Shown here one piece after another: positions 20,778-30,797 of a DNA stretch of 64,000 nt. Location of the stretch: assembly GCA_012862575.1 (NCBI GenBank), contig BLSF01000049.1, forward strand, positions 186,001 to 250,000, given 5' to 3'. The stretch is from Parietichytrium sp. I65-24A (taxonomy: Eukaryota > Sar > Bigyra > Thraustochytrida > Thraustochytriidae). Made by a program: the position numbers and the translations under genes. The notes beneath the pieces are model-generated. The model was not told the DNA's origin. It searched no databases and saw nothing but the letters and a program-made list of their open reading frames with translations. The stretch's first letter is position 1. Every line of letters starts with the position of its first letter.

Positions 20778-21748
20778 ATGGCATGCGAACCAAAGCAACG
20801 CTTTCGCAGGCGTGAATACGATTGAGGATCTAATTTTCTTGTGCGTCCGGAAATGTCCGGAGTCTCCAATGAAAATGAAGGCTTTAACTTGCAAATGCAG
20901 CACCTCCCATTTAAAATACAAGTATTTAAGACACCAGAAAAGGACGAATTACTTGTTCAGTTCAGGTGTTCCCACTTGCAGTTCAACATTTTCTTACGAT
21001 TCGGGACTTTCAGGGCCCTGATTTTTTCAGAATTCAGAATTCACAGTCAGAACAGAGCACTATGGTGCTCCAGTAGCACACCCCTGGGAGAATCACTGAG
21101 CTCTCTCACATAGAGAAAGGGGTAGAAGCGCGATTTCAAAACGACTAGGGGGGGGGGGCGTAGAGTGGGGGGTGTAGGGATGTGTAGGGGGTCAAGGAGG
21201 CCAGATCAGTGTAATCAGGCGAAAAGCGGGGACGAACAGTTTGAGAGGAAGGGGGAGGGTGTCAATTCTGGCATTTCTGATGAATTTTGATCTTGTTCAT
21301 TCTTCAAGTCGATGGAAGAATAGTGCCAGCGAATGACTGAAGAGACTGAATGGTTTTGCGAGAGCCCAAGTTGGAACCGCCTCCTCCCGGCCTGGCCCAG
21401 ATTTACTCAACTGAGACTGGGAGAACAGCTGGAAGAAGAGCCAACTCGAAGGCAGGATGTGGTATGATGTGGTACTCACTGTCATTACTTCGTATCCAGG
21501 GAGGCACAGCAAGCCGGGCCATGCTAGATCTTTGAGTACACAGATGTACTCACTGTCAGTACAAAGTGCCGCAGTGCACAGTGCCACAGTGTGAGCACCT
21601 AAGAACGGACAGGATAGTTGATCTCGAGTGAGCGTCCCCTGCAGTTCCCGAATGCAGCAGAGAGAGAGAGAGAGAGAGAGGGAGAGAGGTGTTCTTTGCA
21701 TACTCAGAGTAACAACAAGGTTGCGTGAACTAGTGCAGGGAACGCGGG
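20778..21748. other. Intergenic with repeat motifs
   Basis: About 970 bases without a gene. Holds CAGAATTCAGAATTCACAG near 21030, a G-rich run near 21150, two copies of the 17-bp GTACTCACTGTCAGTAC-type palindrome (21472, 21546) and a GA microsatellite at 21658-21688. Confidence 0.6.
21472..21562. repeat. Two copies of a dispersed 17-bp imperfect palindrome
   Basis: 21472-21488 reads GTACTCACTGTCATTAC and 21546-21562 reads GTACTCACTGTCAGTAC, one mismatch apart. Exact reverse complements of the second copy occur at 29615 and 51972. Confidence 0.8.
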
Positions 21749-22249
21749 ATGGCGCCAATTCACGCTGCTTCACTTGCCGTTCTTGGGCTGTTGCTCAGTC
21801 TCGCGCGTGGGCAAGAGTGCTCTTCCGAGACCACGTGCTCTGGGTGTGTTGAGAATGGGTGCTTTTGGCAAAGTTCGGGAACGTGCAATAGCGACTGTTT
21901 GATCGCCGACGCTGCATGTTACGGGGTCTCTGACGAATGGAGCGCGCCGTGCCCCGTTGATGAGCCAGGTGAAATGTGCTGCCAGGCGCTTCCCTCTTGC
22001 GATCCTAACTTGGAGGAGTCCTTATACGAGTGCACAACGGATGAACTGGATGGCTTGACCTGTACACCGGCCGTCATGTGCTGCCGCGTCCTTTTCTGCC
22101 GCATCCCAGGGACTCAGGATCCAAACGCGACTGAGCGAACGACCAATTATGTGGAGATGTTGGACACCGCGGCGCCATCGGCATCTTCCACGAATCATGC
22201 ATGTGCTGCGCTGTTTGGAGCCGCGCTTGCATGGCGTCTCTTGTTTTAA
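21749..22249 (+). CDS. Secreted cysteine-rich protein, probably GPI-anchored
   Basis: 166 residues, one exon. Residues 1-21 form a clear signal peptide (IHAASLAVLGLLLSLARG). The mature part is packed with cysteines (CSSETTCSGCVENGCFW, then CCQALPSC, CTPAVMCCRVLFC). The opening Cys spacing is reminiscent of PSI/plexin-type Cys modules. It ends in a Ser/Ala-rich stretch and a short hydrophobic tail (HACAALFGAALAWRLLF), the usual layout of a GPI-attachment signal. One N-glycosylation sequon (NATE). Family unknown; a surface or wall protein is likely. A GA microsatellite lies 60 bases upstream of the ATG. Confidence 0.7.
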   Translation: MAPIHAASLAVLGLLLSLARGQECSSETTCSGCVENGCFWQSSGTCNSDCLIADAACYGVSDEWSAPCPVDEPGEMCCQALPSCDPNLEESLYECTTDELDGLTCTPAVMCCRVLFCRIPGTQDPNATERTTNYVEMLDTAAPSASSTNHACAALFGAALAWRLLF

Positions 22250-23115
22250 AGTTTGATTTCTAGATTTCACATGCTTCACATGCCCCAACTGTAAACTATT
22301 CCTGCCTCTTTTTGTTTCGCAATTTTTTGCAATTCTCTGCATTCTCTTCACTTTGTTTCTTGTTTTTTTACGAACACTTTTTACTTGCACCTTGCAGGAA
22401 ACGATTCACAGGACCCGGTGTCTCCGTTGTTCTCGTCACAGAACAGGTGTCGAGCTCTTGGGAGATATATTAGCTTTGGTGATAGTTCGAGCCATAGTAT
22501 ATCTCTCCTTAGTGCCCTCTAGCGCTTCCAAGTGCGGAACGCATAATCCAATCCACCACCACCCATCGGTGTCTTCACCAACCATTCTACTCGTAATCGC
22601 CCATAGTCCCCATAAGGGTTCATTATCCCAATTAGCGGCTCGATGGCCAAATGGTGGGCTCCAAACAGTACGGAGTGCTATGCAGTCGCATAGCTGCAGA
22701 GAGCCACCAACCCGTACACGAGGGGGTAGCTAGTACGAGTAAGGTGGATAGTAAGCGAAACTAACCCGACTTGCTTTGCCACATTGATTGACAGTCATTG
22801 ACAGACAAAGACAGAGGGAGAGAGAGAGAGAGCAATGATTGAGAGTGAGTAGATGAGTAGATAGCTTGAGCGATTGTTGGAGCAGCGACAACCAGCCAGC
22901 CAGCCAGCCAGCCATCTAGCCTAGTCGTGTGCGCGAGTGAGTTCGCCCCGGTCAGCCAGCCAGTCAGCAGTCGCTCAGTCAGTCACTCTGCGAGAGAAGA
23001 GCGCTCTCCAAGGTCGAAGCGCTTTGCACTTGCACTTGCACTCGCGCTCTGCTCTTTGCTTTTTGCTCTTTGCTCTTTGCGCGAGAGGGAAAGGGGAAAA
23101 AGGGAAAGCGAAGCA
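22250..23115. other. Intergenic and Nop56 leader
   Basis: No gene seen. Contains a GA tract at 22800-22834, a tandem CCAG repeat at 22891-22914, and a CT/GA-rich leader up to the Nop56 ATG. Confidence 0.5.
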
Positions 23116-24624
23116 ATGGCACTCTACGTGTTGCACGAGGCTGCCTCCGGGTACGGCCTGTTCGAGGTTGTGGAGAAGGAGGAGCTCGCCGCTCTCGATG
23201 CCGGCGCACAAAAGACCATCACCGAGCTGGAGCGCTTCAGCAAGGTGGTCAAGCTGAAGGCTTTTCTGCCTTTTACCACCGCAGAGAATGCTCTTGACAA
23301 CATGATGAAGGTTTCAGAGAACTTGGTGCATGAGGACCTCGCCAGCTTCCTCAAGACTAAGCTCCCAAAGGCAAAGTCCATGGTGAAGGAAGGTGCTCTT
23401 CTCGGAGTCTCCCATGCTCCGTTCGCGAGCGCAATCAAGGAGGAGACCGGCGTGCCATGCACCACCAGCGAGACCGTCAATGAGCTCCTGCGTGGAGTCC
23501 GCATGCACTTTGATCGCTTCGTCAAACAGCTCGAGAACGGCGCAGCAGAAAAGTCACAGCTTGGTCTTGGACACAGTTATTCCCGTGCCAAGGTTAAATT
23601 CAACGTGAACAGACAAGACAACATGATCATCCAGAGCATTTGCCTTTTGGACCAGCTCGACAAAGACATCAACAAGCGCGCCATGCGTATCAAGGAATGG
23701 TACGGATACCACTTCCCAGAGCTCCAAAAGATCGTGTCTGACTCGTTCATCTTCGCCCGCTTGGTGCAACTCATCGGCGCTAGAAACAACCTCAACGAAG
23801 AAAAGCTCGACGCACTTACAGAAATCACTCTGGACGAGGACGTCTCCCGCCAGATTGTCGACGCAGCAAAAGCCTCGATGGGAACTGACTGCTCCGCAAT
23901 CGACATTATCACCCAGAGCCGTTTCGCCGAGCGCGTAGTGGCAATGGCCAAGTACCGCAGGGACCTTCACCAGTATCTGCTTGACAAGATGTCCGTGATC
24001 GCACCAAACTTGGGCACACTCATCGGAGAAATCGTCGCTGCTCGCCTCATCTCACACGCTGGTAGCCTCATAAACCTTGCAAAGTGCCCGGCATCTACAA
24101 TCCAGATTCTTGGTGCAGAGAAAGCTCTCTTCCGCGCTCTTAAGACCAAGGGCAACACTCCAAAGTACGGTCTCATTTTCCACTCCTCGTTCATTGGCCG
24201 CGCTGGCGCAAAGAACAAAGGTCGCATCTCCCGCTACCTCGCAAACAAGTGCGCAATCGCTGCAAGAATTGATTATTTTTCGGAGGTGCCGTCCAACGCC
24301 TTTGGCGAGAAGCTCAAAGAACAGGTTGAGGAGAGGCTCGCATTCTATGACACTGGATCCACTCCGCGTAAAAATCTCGACGTAATGCGCGCTGCCGCCA
24401 AGGAGGCCGCTGTTGCCTCTGGGGAAGCAGCTTCCGATGACGAAGATGTGGAAATGGAGGACAAGAAGAAGAAGAAGGACAAGAAAGAAAAGAAGGAGAA
24501 GAAGGAAAAGAAAGACAAGAAACGCCAGAGGGAGGAGAGTGAGGAAGAAGACGAGAAGAAGGAGGAGGACTCGCCTAAAAAGGACAAGAAGAAGAAGGAC
24601 AAGAAGAAGAAGAAGAACGAATAA
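23116..24624 (+). CDS. NOP56: Nucleolar protein Nop56, box C/D snoRNP core component
   Basis: 502 residues, one exon. Nop56 pairs with Nop58 and fibrillarin on box C/D snoRNAs to guide 2'-O-methylation of rRNA in the nucleolus. Seen: NOP5-type N-terminal domain (LYVLHEAASGYGLFEV...), the middle helical NOSIC region (DNMIIQSICLLDQLDKDIN, RIKEWYGYHFPEL) and the RNA-binding Nop domain near residues 250-400 (GTLIGEIVAARLISHAGSL, CPASTIQILGAEKALFRAL, RGRI-like ISRYLANKCAIAARID). It ends in a Lys/Glu/Asp tail of KKE/KKD repeats, usual in Nop56. The frame is open for 189 bases before this ATG, but that part is repeat-derived leader; the chosen ATG begins the conserved domain. Confidence 0.95.
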   Translation: MALYVLHEAASGYGLFEVVEKEELAALDAGAQKTITELERFSKVVKLKAFLPFTTAENALDNMMKVSENLVHEDLASFLKTKLPKAKSMVKEGALLGVSHAPFASAIKEETGVPCTTSETVNELLRGVRMHFDRFVKQLENGAAEKSQLGLGHSYSRAKVKFNVNRQDNMIIQSICLLDQLDKDINKRAMRIKEWYGYHFPELQKIVSDSFIFARLVQLIGARNNLNEEKLDALTEITLDEDVSRQIVDAAKASMGTDCSAIDIITQSRFAERVVAMAKYRRDLHQYLLDKMSVIAPNLGTLIGEIVAARLISHAGSLINLAKCPASTIQILGAEKALFRALKTKGNTPKYGLIFHSSFIGRAGAKNKGRISRYLANKCAIAARIDYFSEVPSNAFGEKLKEQVEERLAFYDTGSTPRKNLDVMRAAAKEAAVASGEAASDDEDVEMEDKKKKKDKKEKKEKKEKKDKKRQREESEEEDEKKEEDSPKKDKKKKDKKKKKNE

Positions 24625-24812
24625 ATTTGTAGCAAACGTGCTCCCGTCAGTGAAACATGATTTTTTTCTTTTAAAACAAACGGTGTACTTTTCCTTTTCC
24701 AGAGCAAGGATCCAAGCTTGCAGCTCTGAGTTTTTAAGATCATGAGACACGAGTCTGTTTGGCGTTGGATGCCCTGCGAACAATGAGCTGTGTGTTTTGC
24801 TGACACAAGTCA

Positions 24813-26063
24813 TCACACCCGCTTTATGTGGATAGGCTCCGAGCAATAAGGGCAGGAGCCGAAAATGCTATCGAAGGTCTGGCGCGAAGTCGGGACTGAC
24901 TGGAGCCACTCGGCCAAGCACGAGGGATGAAAGCCTTTGGAGCACTTTTGGTTCTCACAAATCACATCTGGAAACAGAGTTTTCTCTGGATTGACTCTGC
25001 GGCGTTTGGTTCCTTCACCCGCGCCCGTATGTTCAATGTCAGTCGACAAGAGTTTGTACGAGTAGCAGATTCCGCATTCAGTGATGATACCTTCCTTCTC
25101 GGCGTCCGATGTGGTCGTGTCTGCTTTTCGGACAAAGTTAATAGATAAAATCCTTTCGAGATTTTCCCTGGGAAGATCCTCTGACCGCCATTGGAACATG
25201 CCATGGTTGAAATTGCTTCGAAGCGGTCCAATCGCGCTCTCTGATCCAAGAAACTGGCACTCGCAGACAGCTTGAGAGGTTAGCGGCGAGATCTTGACGA
25301 GAAGGGAGCTGTGCTTCCCAATCGCGATGCGACGATGAGTATCTGAGCGTGAAGGCGTGGCAGGGTCGAGAACCCACGTGTTTGAGTCAAAGTCGTCCAT
25401 GACTCGCCAAAAAGACTGGAAGGACTCCAGAACCTGGCAAAATCGGCTGTAAGCCGAGGCAAGCGTCTCTCCGTTGCGCCCTATTTGCGCCAGTCGCGGC
25501 TGATCCACCCCGAAAGAAGAATCACGTGGTTGAGGATGAGATTCTCCTCCGGCGGGTACGTCCATCACGCACCGTAGGGGCTGGAGAGGGAAAAGCTTTG
25601 GAACGTGGCAGGTCATTCGGTGGCTACGTCCTGCGCTATCGTTTACATGAACAACAATCTGCGACAAGTCTTCGCTGACACTTTCAACCTTCTCCCACCC
25701 CAGCTCCTCTAGCTGGCTCAGCAATGCTCTGAGACCCGCAGGCACATCGGCCCCTGGTTGTTGCTGCCTGGCGCTGCCGCTGCCGCTGCCGCCTTGGAGC
25801 TGACCGGAGCGCTGCCTCTCCACCTGCGCGAGGGCAAGCAACAGGCTTTCGTGCACCTCAACGGAGGACTTTGAGCTCTCCGTAATCCGCTCCATGCACC
25901 CGCTTTCGCGCAGCGCTTCCGCCAAAGCGGGCTCGCAGCGCACGCTCCATCGGCGCCCCGCGTCAGCCCTGTGAAGCGTGAAGCGAAAGTCTCTCCCTTG
26001 GAAAGTCGCCAAGCCACGGAACCTTTGCGAAGGGTGAGCGAGACTGTGCGCCACTAGTACCAT
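24813..26063 (-). CDS. FANCL: Fanconi anaemia E3 ubiquitin ligase FANCL
   Basis: 416 residues, one exon. FANCL monoubiquitinates FANCD2/FANCI during DNA crosslink repair. The C-terminal RING-like domain covers residues about 330-412: CGICYSYKLL, CENQKCSKGFHPSC, LAEWLQSVPTSRQTF and GSCPYCSEPI, which is the characteristic FANCL arrangement including the Trp-containing E2 contact loop. The middle part has the UBC-like double-RWD character (VHVNDSAGRSHRMTCHVPKLFPLQPL; SFQSFWRVMDDFDSNTWVLDP). The N-terminal ELF part is less clear (FRGLATFQGRDFRFTLHRAD). Length is close to the animal protein. It is head-to-head with RPB10 across about 760 bases that include the assembly join at 26638. Confidence 0.88.
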   Translation of the reverse strand: MVLVAHSLAHPSQRFRGLATFQGRDFRFTLHRADAGRRWSVRCEPALAEALRESGCMERITESSKSSVEVHESLLLALAQVERQRSGQLQGGSGSGSARQQQPGADVPAGLRALLSQLEELGWEKVESVSEDLSQIVVHVNDSAGRSHRMTCHVPKLFPLQPLRCVMDVPAGGESHPQPRDSSFGVDQPRLAQIGRNGETLASAYSRFCQVLESFQSFWRVMDDFDSNTWVLDPATPSRSDTHRRIAIGKHSSLLVKISPLTSQAVCECQFLGSESAIGPLRSNFNHGMFQWRSEDLPRENLERILSINFVRKADTTTSDAEKEGIITECGICYSYKLLSTDIEHTGAGEGTKRRRVNPEKTLFPDVICENQKCSKGFHPSCLAEWLQSVPTSRQTFDSIFGSCPYCSEPIHIKRV

Positions 26064-26138
26064 CCCGCCTGCCCCTCCCTCGTGCGACTCGGAGGAGGTA
26101 GGTCACCTGCGCACTCAGCGCTCTGGCATTATTGCCTT

Positions 26139-26200
26139 TCGCAGTCCCGCAGTCTCGCAGTCTCGCAGTCTCGCAGTCTCGCAGTATCGCAGTATCGCGG
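26139..26200. repeat. 8-bp tandem repeat, unit CGCAGTCT
   Basis: About seven units with drift to CGCAGTAT at the right end, 75-140 bases upstream of the FANCL start codon. Confidence 0.9.
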
Positions 26201-26477
26201 CTGTGCACGCAAGACTGGCGGAAGAACTGGACACCATTTTGAACAAAGCTTGGGCAAAAAAAAAGAAAAATGCACAGAACTGTTCATGAACAGTTTTGTT
26301 TCATCGAAGAAAAAAGATAGAACGAGCTACCGGTATCATTATCGTTTTCTGCCATCCGTCGCTAGCCTCCATCCACTCATAGTAGAGCGTACGGAGCTGG
26401 TATAATTTGATAGCGTTCGCTGGTGGAGAGGATGCTGTTAGCAAGAGAGGTGGGGAGTCGTAGGGAGAAGCGGGGAA

Positions 26478-26561
26478 CAAAGTCGAGTTCTTCTGTTCTG
26501 TTCGAAAGAGTGGCCGAGAGAAGGAGGAAAGGAAGCGCATTGGCGGAAGACGCAACGGAGA

Positions 26562-26596
<35 letters not shown>

Positions 26597-26722
26597 GGAC
26601 GAAAGGAGTAGGTTCTTCTTCGCTACAAGAAAACGACNCAAAGTCGAGTTCTTCTGTTCTGTTCGAAAGAGTGGCCGAGAGAAGGAGGAAAGGAAGCGCA
26701 TTGGCGGAAGACGCAACGGAGA

Positions 26723-26759
<37 letters not shown>

Positions 26760-26790
26760 AAAGGAGAGGTTTCTCTTTCGCTCAGAAAAC
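26478..26790. repeat. Duplicated about 150-bp block flanking a single N (assembly join)
   Basis: Copy 1 (26478-26637) and copy 2 (26639-about 26790) match base for base for more than 100 bases, starting CAAAGTCGAGTTCTTCTG, through the GA microsatellite, then diverge by small indels. The N at 26638 sits exactly between them, so two contig ends that overlap were probably joined without merging. Confidence 0.85.
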
Positions 26791-26828
26791 GCTCAGCGCG
26801 CAAGGGACCCTGACCTCAGACTCTCACA

Positions 26829-27181
26829 ATGATCATTCCTGTGCGCTGCTTCACCTGGTAAGTGGAGGTTGTGTTGGCGGTGGTTGACGTTGGAACGATT
26901 AGGCTGACCGAGACGAACAATTCTTGCGTTACGTTACGTGCTCTCGCGCCATCTCCTGTGCGGATGGGAATCTCTTGGGATGTGAATTTTTTAGCGGCAA
27001 GGTGGTGGGTAACAAGTACGAAAACTTCTTGCAGCTCCTGGCACAGGACGAAGTCACAGAAGCAAAGGCTCTCAACGCACTTGGACTCAACAGATATTGC
27101 TGCCGCCGTATGCTCATCACCCATGTAGATCTCATAGTCAAGCTCTTGAACTATAATCGCCGTGGAAAGGACGACGAGTAA
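26829..27181 (+). CDS. RPB10: RNA polymerase I/II/III shared subunit RPB10 (RPABC5)
   Basis: Exons 26829..26857 and 26995..27181; the 137-base intron has a GTAAGT donor and TTTTTAG acceptor. 71 residues, the normal size. The product begins [15 protein letters not shown], the near-invariant zinc-binding start of RPB10; the splice junction falls inside the second Cys codon of [21 protein letters not shown] supplies the second Cys pair and the conserved CCRRM motif. This small subunit anchors the RPB3/RPB11-type assembly platform of all three nuclear polymerases. The first exon is only 29 bases, so automatic annotation can easily miss it. Confidence 0.96.
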
Positions 27182-27501
27182 GGTCTGGAGGCGCACTGTA
27201 CTGACGTCCGTGGCTCTGTATTCTGTGGTGCTTGCGGACACTTTTGGGCGAGGGAAATTAATTCGATTCGACGTGGCAGTTCCACCTATCTAAATGTAAA
27301 CACTTTTTCTTCTTTCTCTCCTGATTATGACTCGATGTTTTGTAGCAGCCGTAGTTGCGCTGTGGTGTTAACTTTTAAAATTTAGAGTTTACAAACTCGT
27401 GCAAGCGCGAAGGGCTCAGGGCAATTTTTTCTGCATTCTGGTCAAATTAGTCTCGTCAGCACGCCCCCAAAAATCGAGGCACTTGGCAGAGCGTGAGCAC
27501 C
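27182..27501. other. Short gap between convergent RPB10 and amine oxidase
   Basis: No gene. AT-rich 3' sequence; nothing recognised beyond presumptive 3' UTRs. Confidence 0.4.
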
Positions 27502-29106
27502 TTACGGTACTCCTGTTTTCTTCTTTAGAGTCGATGCTTTGATTTGCCTCCCGAAAATGAAGTGTTCAAGCACCCCACGATCGGTCTTGCGCTCCGGCAG
27601 TGGGTCGTCATCCGAATTCTCTATCATGGATTGGAATGAAGCATTCCCCGCTTTGCCCAGCGCACGCAGAACCTGGTGTGCCGCTCTCTCGCCTGCCTCA
27701 AGGGCCCCATCCACGTAGCCTGTAGAATGGACAGCCGTTTCAGTTCCCGCGAAATGTAAAACTCCTTCCCACTCACTGCAGCGAATGGATCTCCAAAATT
27801 CTACCGAGGCATCGGGAGGGAGCGAGGGTACACACCCGTTTGTGTAAGTCTCCTTGCCCCAGTCAAATTCCATGAAGCTCGTGATTTCGCCGATCTCGCC
27901 TCCCTTAAGCTTGAAGCTACGCCGCAGTTGATCCACTAAAACTTGCTTCTTTTCGTCGAGTGAACTTAGTTCTCTCCAGCGTGTCCCTTCGCCTTTGGAT
28001 GTGATAAAAGCCATGAGGCCGGGGCCTTCGTCAACCTTTGTGTCGTCCAGAAAATAGCTGGCAGCGCCACACGAGGAAGCGAGCTGGCCACTGTATCCTG
28101 CGTCCTTCCACCAAGCTTGTTCAAATCCAAGCCGCGCCTTGGCATAGCAACCTTTCCCGCGCTCGAATGCACTCCCCAAGGCGGATTTCTCTGCGCTGAG
28201 AGGCGGAGTGAATTGTATGGACTGATAAAGTGACGGTTGAAAGGCAACAATGCAATGCTTTGCGCTGAGCAAGGTGCCATTCTCGAGTGCGATAGATACG
28301 CCATCCCCAGCCTTGTCAATATTTTTCACCGGAGAATTCATTTGAACTTTGCTTGGATGAGAGATTCGAGCAGCAAGGCGGCGACATAGCTCTTGAAACC
28401 CGCCATCGGCAAGTTTGTACTCTTGCGCGCCACCGGTGACAGCTATCAGTCGCGAAAGAGTGCCTGACGACCTACAGTAGAAGAGAAACCAGAGAAGACT
28501 CATGTCAGCTGGCTCGGAGCCAAAGACAGGGCGAAAGGCAGCGTGAAGCACGGCGATTGCTTCCTCGTCTTTAGTCCTTAACTTGAAATAGTCGTTCAGG
28601 GAAACACTGTGCAACTCTTTCCCGCCCTTGCAAGCCCATGGCTCCGCTGGGTCGATCGCTTTTGAGGACACTTCCAACGAGTTCATGATTCGCGCGAGCG
28701 CTAAGAGAGTTCGCAAAGATTGGCCCTTGGGCAAGCCATTACCCTTAAACGTACGAAGCTTGCCCGGGAGCGCCTCAAGAACGTTGGTCCCAGAGTCGTG
28801 TACCTTGTAGAACTGCATGCCCGTGTCCTTGGCCGAACGCTTCCTAAAATTGGGACGCACTGCCGCCGTCAGACAAAAGCACGGCGCCCAAAATTCCCCA
28901 TACTCGATCTGTTTCACTTACACGCGCCGATGGAAGGAGTCCACGTATCCTGCGCCCCGGTCCTCAAAGCATCGCCCACCCACGCGGTCCCGCGCTTCGA
29001 GAACCAGTACCTTCAAGCCTTTTTCGCAGGCGAGTTTTGCCGCAGCGAGTCCGCTTGGACCAGCGCCGATGACCACCAGGTCCCACTGTTCGTCCGCAAG
29101 ACTCAT
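27502..29106 (-). CDS. Flavin-containing amine oxidase (monoamine oxidase-like)
   Basis: Exons 29106..28922 and 28843..27502 on the minus strand; the 78-base intron has GTAAGTG donor and TTTTAG acceptor and restores the frame. 508 residues. N-terminal FAD-binding Rossmann motif [20 protein letters not shown] with [11 protein letters not shown]-terminal FAD motif [20 protein letters not shown] followed by [11 protein letters not shown]. Between them, [11 protein letters not shown] aligns with the region of animal MAO that carries the cysteine bearing covalent FAD, so covalent flavin is possible (inference). Likely oxidises a primary or polyamine, giving aldehyde and hydrogen peroxide; substrate unknown. 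No signal peptide or evident tail anchor. Could instead be a polyamine-oxidase relative. Confidence 0.85.
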
Positions 29107-29789
29107 CGCGCTCGCTGATTGGCAACAGAATTAATTGCCTGCTTTGACGTTGACGTGCCAAGCCGCCCCTCTTATCTCTTCGGTGTCTTCGCCTCTCCTT
29201 CTACCTTTCTCACCTTTTACCTTTTACCTTTTACCTCTTTCCTTTTGGCCCGCTCCTTTTACTCTGTTTTTCCTGGCGCACACAGGTGATCAACGAGCTG
29301 TTCACTGCCTTTCTCATTGATAGGCATAGGAGGAAAGGTACCAGGTACTGTCAGTACTAGTGTCATACATCGTAAACAAGACCTCATTAGGTAAGGGGAT
29401 CTAAAGCAACCTTACACGAGCAATCAAGGTTTATGCCTCGTGACATAGTCCTATCTATGGCGAGATTAGTTGTCTGCGCTCGATGTCGAAAGGTGTCGCG
29501 AAAAGAGAAAGAGTATCACTGAGTATCACAGATTATCACAGTGTCGCAGTGTCACAGTCAGAAAAGGTAGGATCTCCTCCCACAGCGTGCCCGTTGCTCT
29601 CCGCCGCGTACTGAGTACTGACAGTGAGTACGCCCCACTCTTCCTCACTTTCTCACTTTCTCACTTCCTCACTTTCTACCACTTTCCAAAGTCAGTGCGT
29701 GGTGTCAGGCGCTGGAGAGGGAGAGACACAAAACCGAGAGAGAGAGAGAGCGAAGGAGGGAAGAAGGAGGGACAGAGACGCGGGAGGAT
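29107..29789. promoter_or_regulatory. Divergent upstream region (amine oxidase / START protein)
   Basis: Includes tandem CTTTTAC (29213-29238), tandem TCACTTTC (29641-29679), two GTAC palindromes (29345; 29615-29631, an exact copy of the 17-bp repeat) and a GA-rich tract from about 29714 running almost to the START-protein ATG. Confidence 0.5.
29615..29631. repeat. 17-bp dispersed imperfect palindrome
   Basis: GTACTGACAGTGAGTAC, exact reverse complement of the copy at 21546 and identical to 51972. Confidence 0.85.
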
Positions 29790-30797
29790 ATGGACTCCTT
29801 GGGCGCAGCCGCCTTCGCGGTGCCGTTTCTGCTCTTCTCAGTGGACTTGTGGCTCCATGCACCTGTGCCAGCGCCTCACAAGCATGTGGCAGTGGCAGCC
29901 TCAGTGTTGGTGGTACCGGTAGGAAAGCTCGAGTGGTTTTTAGCAGCCGAGGCGCTCTGGCTAGCTCTGGTTCTCCTGGGAATGGTGCAGGGGCTCGAGC
30001 AGAAAAAGGAAGCCGCGCAGCAACAGCAGCAGCAGCCAACGATTACTGAAGAGCAAACTGCGAAGAGCTCGGAACCGCAAGTTCCAACATTGCCGAGCCA
30101 GGGCGAGAAGAAGATTGAGGAGGGACTCACAAAGTTAGTGAGCAATCTCAGCAAAGCAAGCAACGCAGAAGGTCAAGCGTGGAAGCTGCAAGAGGACAAG
30201 GACGGCATCAAGATCTATTCCAGCAGCATCCCAGGTGAAAGCGCCAAGCGCTGGAAGGTGGAAACAATCATCCAAGGTGCACCGCTTGAGGAGCTGATGG
30301 CTGAGTTGTTCGACTATGACAAACGCGCCGGCAAGAACGGATGGGACACTGCTATTAAAGAAGGAAAGGTCCTGCAAACCTACAAAGGGGACAAGTTCTC
30401 CTTGTCTCGGATGACTACTAACGCCGCTGCCGGAGGAAACGTGAGCTCTCGGGAGTTCTTTGACTTGAGGGCCAAGTACATGCACGGCGAGCACTCCAGT
30501 GCCCCGGAAGGCGGGGTCATCATCGTGATGACAGGTCTTGATCCAAAAGCCGACGCGAAATGGCTCCCGCAGATCCCCAAACCTGACAAGTCTTTGGTGG
30601 TGGGCACCACAATCTCTGGAGCTGGCGTTTGCATCACGCCGGTTCCGGGCAAGGAGAACACATTCACGTACACTCTTATTAGCAGTCTGAAGCTGGGCGG
30701 GTGGCTGCCTTCTTCTCTGATCAACACCGTCACCAGTGGTGCTCTCTTGGAGTCTCATCAAGCCATGCTTGCGCACCTGAAAAAGAAGTTCAATTAG
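29790..30797 (+). CDS. Membrane-anchored START (lipid-transfer) domain protein
   Basis: 335 residues, one exon. Two hydrophobic segments near residues 7-25 and 35-68 should anchor the N-terminus (AAFAVPFLLFSVDLWLH; WFLAAEALWLALVLLGMVQG). A Gln-rich linker follows. Residues about 115-330 match a START domain: WKLQEDKDGIKIYSSSIPG, LFDYDKRAGKNGWD, VSSREFFDLR and the C-terminal helix TSGALLESHQAMLAHLKKKF. START domains hold one lipid in a hydrophobic pocket and move it between membranes. The ligand cannot be read from sequence. A GA-rich tract directly precedes the ATG. Confidence 0.82.
   Translation: MDSLGAAAFAVPFLLFSVDLWLHAPVPAPHKHVAVAASVLVVPVGKLEWFLAAEALWLALVLLGMVQGLEQKKEAAQQQQQQPTITEEQTAKSSEPQVPTLPSQGEKKIEEGLTKLVSNLSKASNAEGQAWKLQEDKDGIKIYSSSIPGESAKRWKVETIIQGAPLEELMAELFDYDKRAGKNGWDTAIKEGKVLQTYKGDKFSLSRMTTNAAAGGNVSSREFFDLRAKYMHGEHSSAPEGGVIIVMTGLDPKADAKWLPQIPKPDKSLVVGTTISGAGVCITPVPGKENTFTYTLISSLKLGGWLPSSLINTVTSGALLESHQAMLAHLKKKFN

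Larger units (their letters stand above)
26064..26828. promoter_or_regulatory. Divergent FANCL/RPB10 upstream region
   Basis: Holds the 8-bp tandem repeat at 26139-26200, the GA microsatellites, the duplicated block and the single N at 26638. True length is uncertain because the duplication is probably an assembly artefact. Confidence 0.5.
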
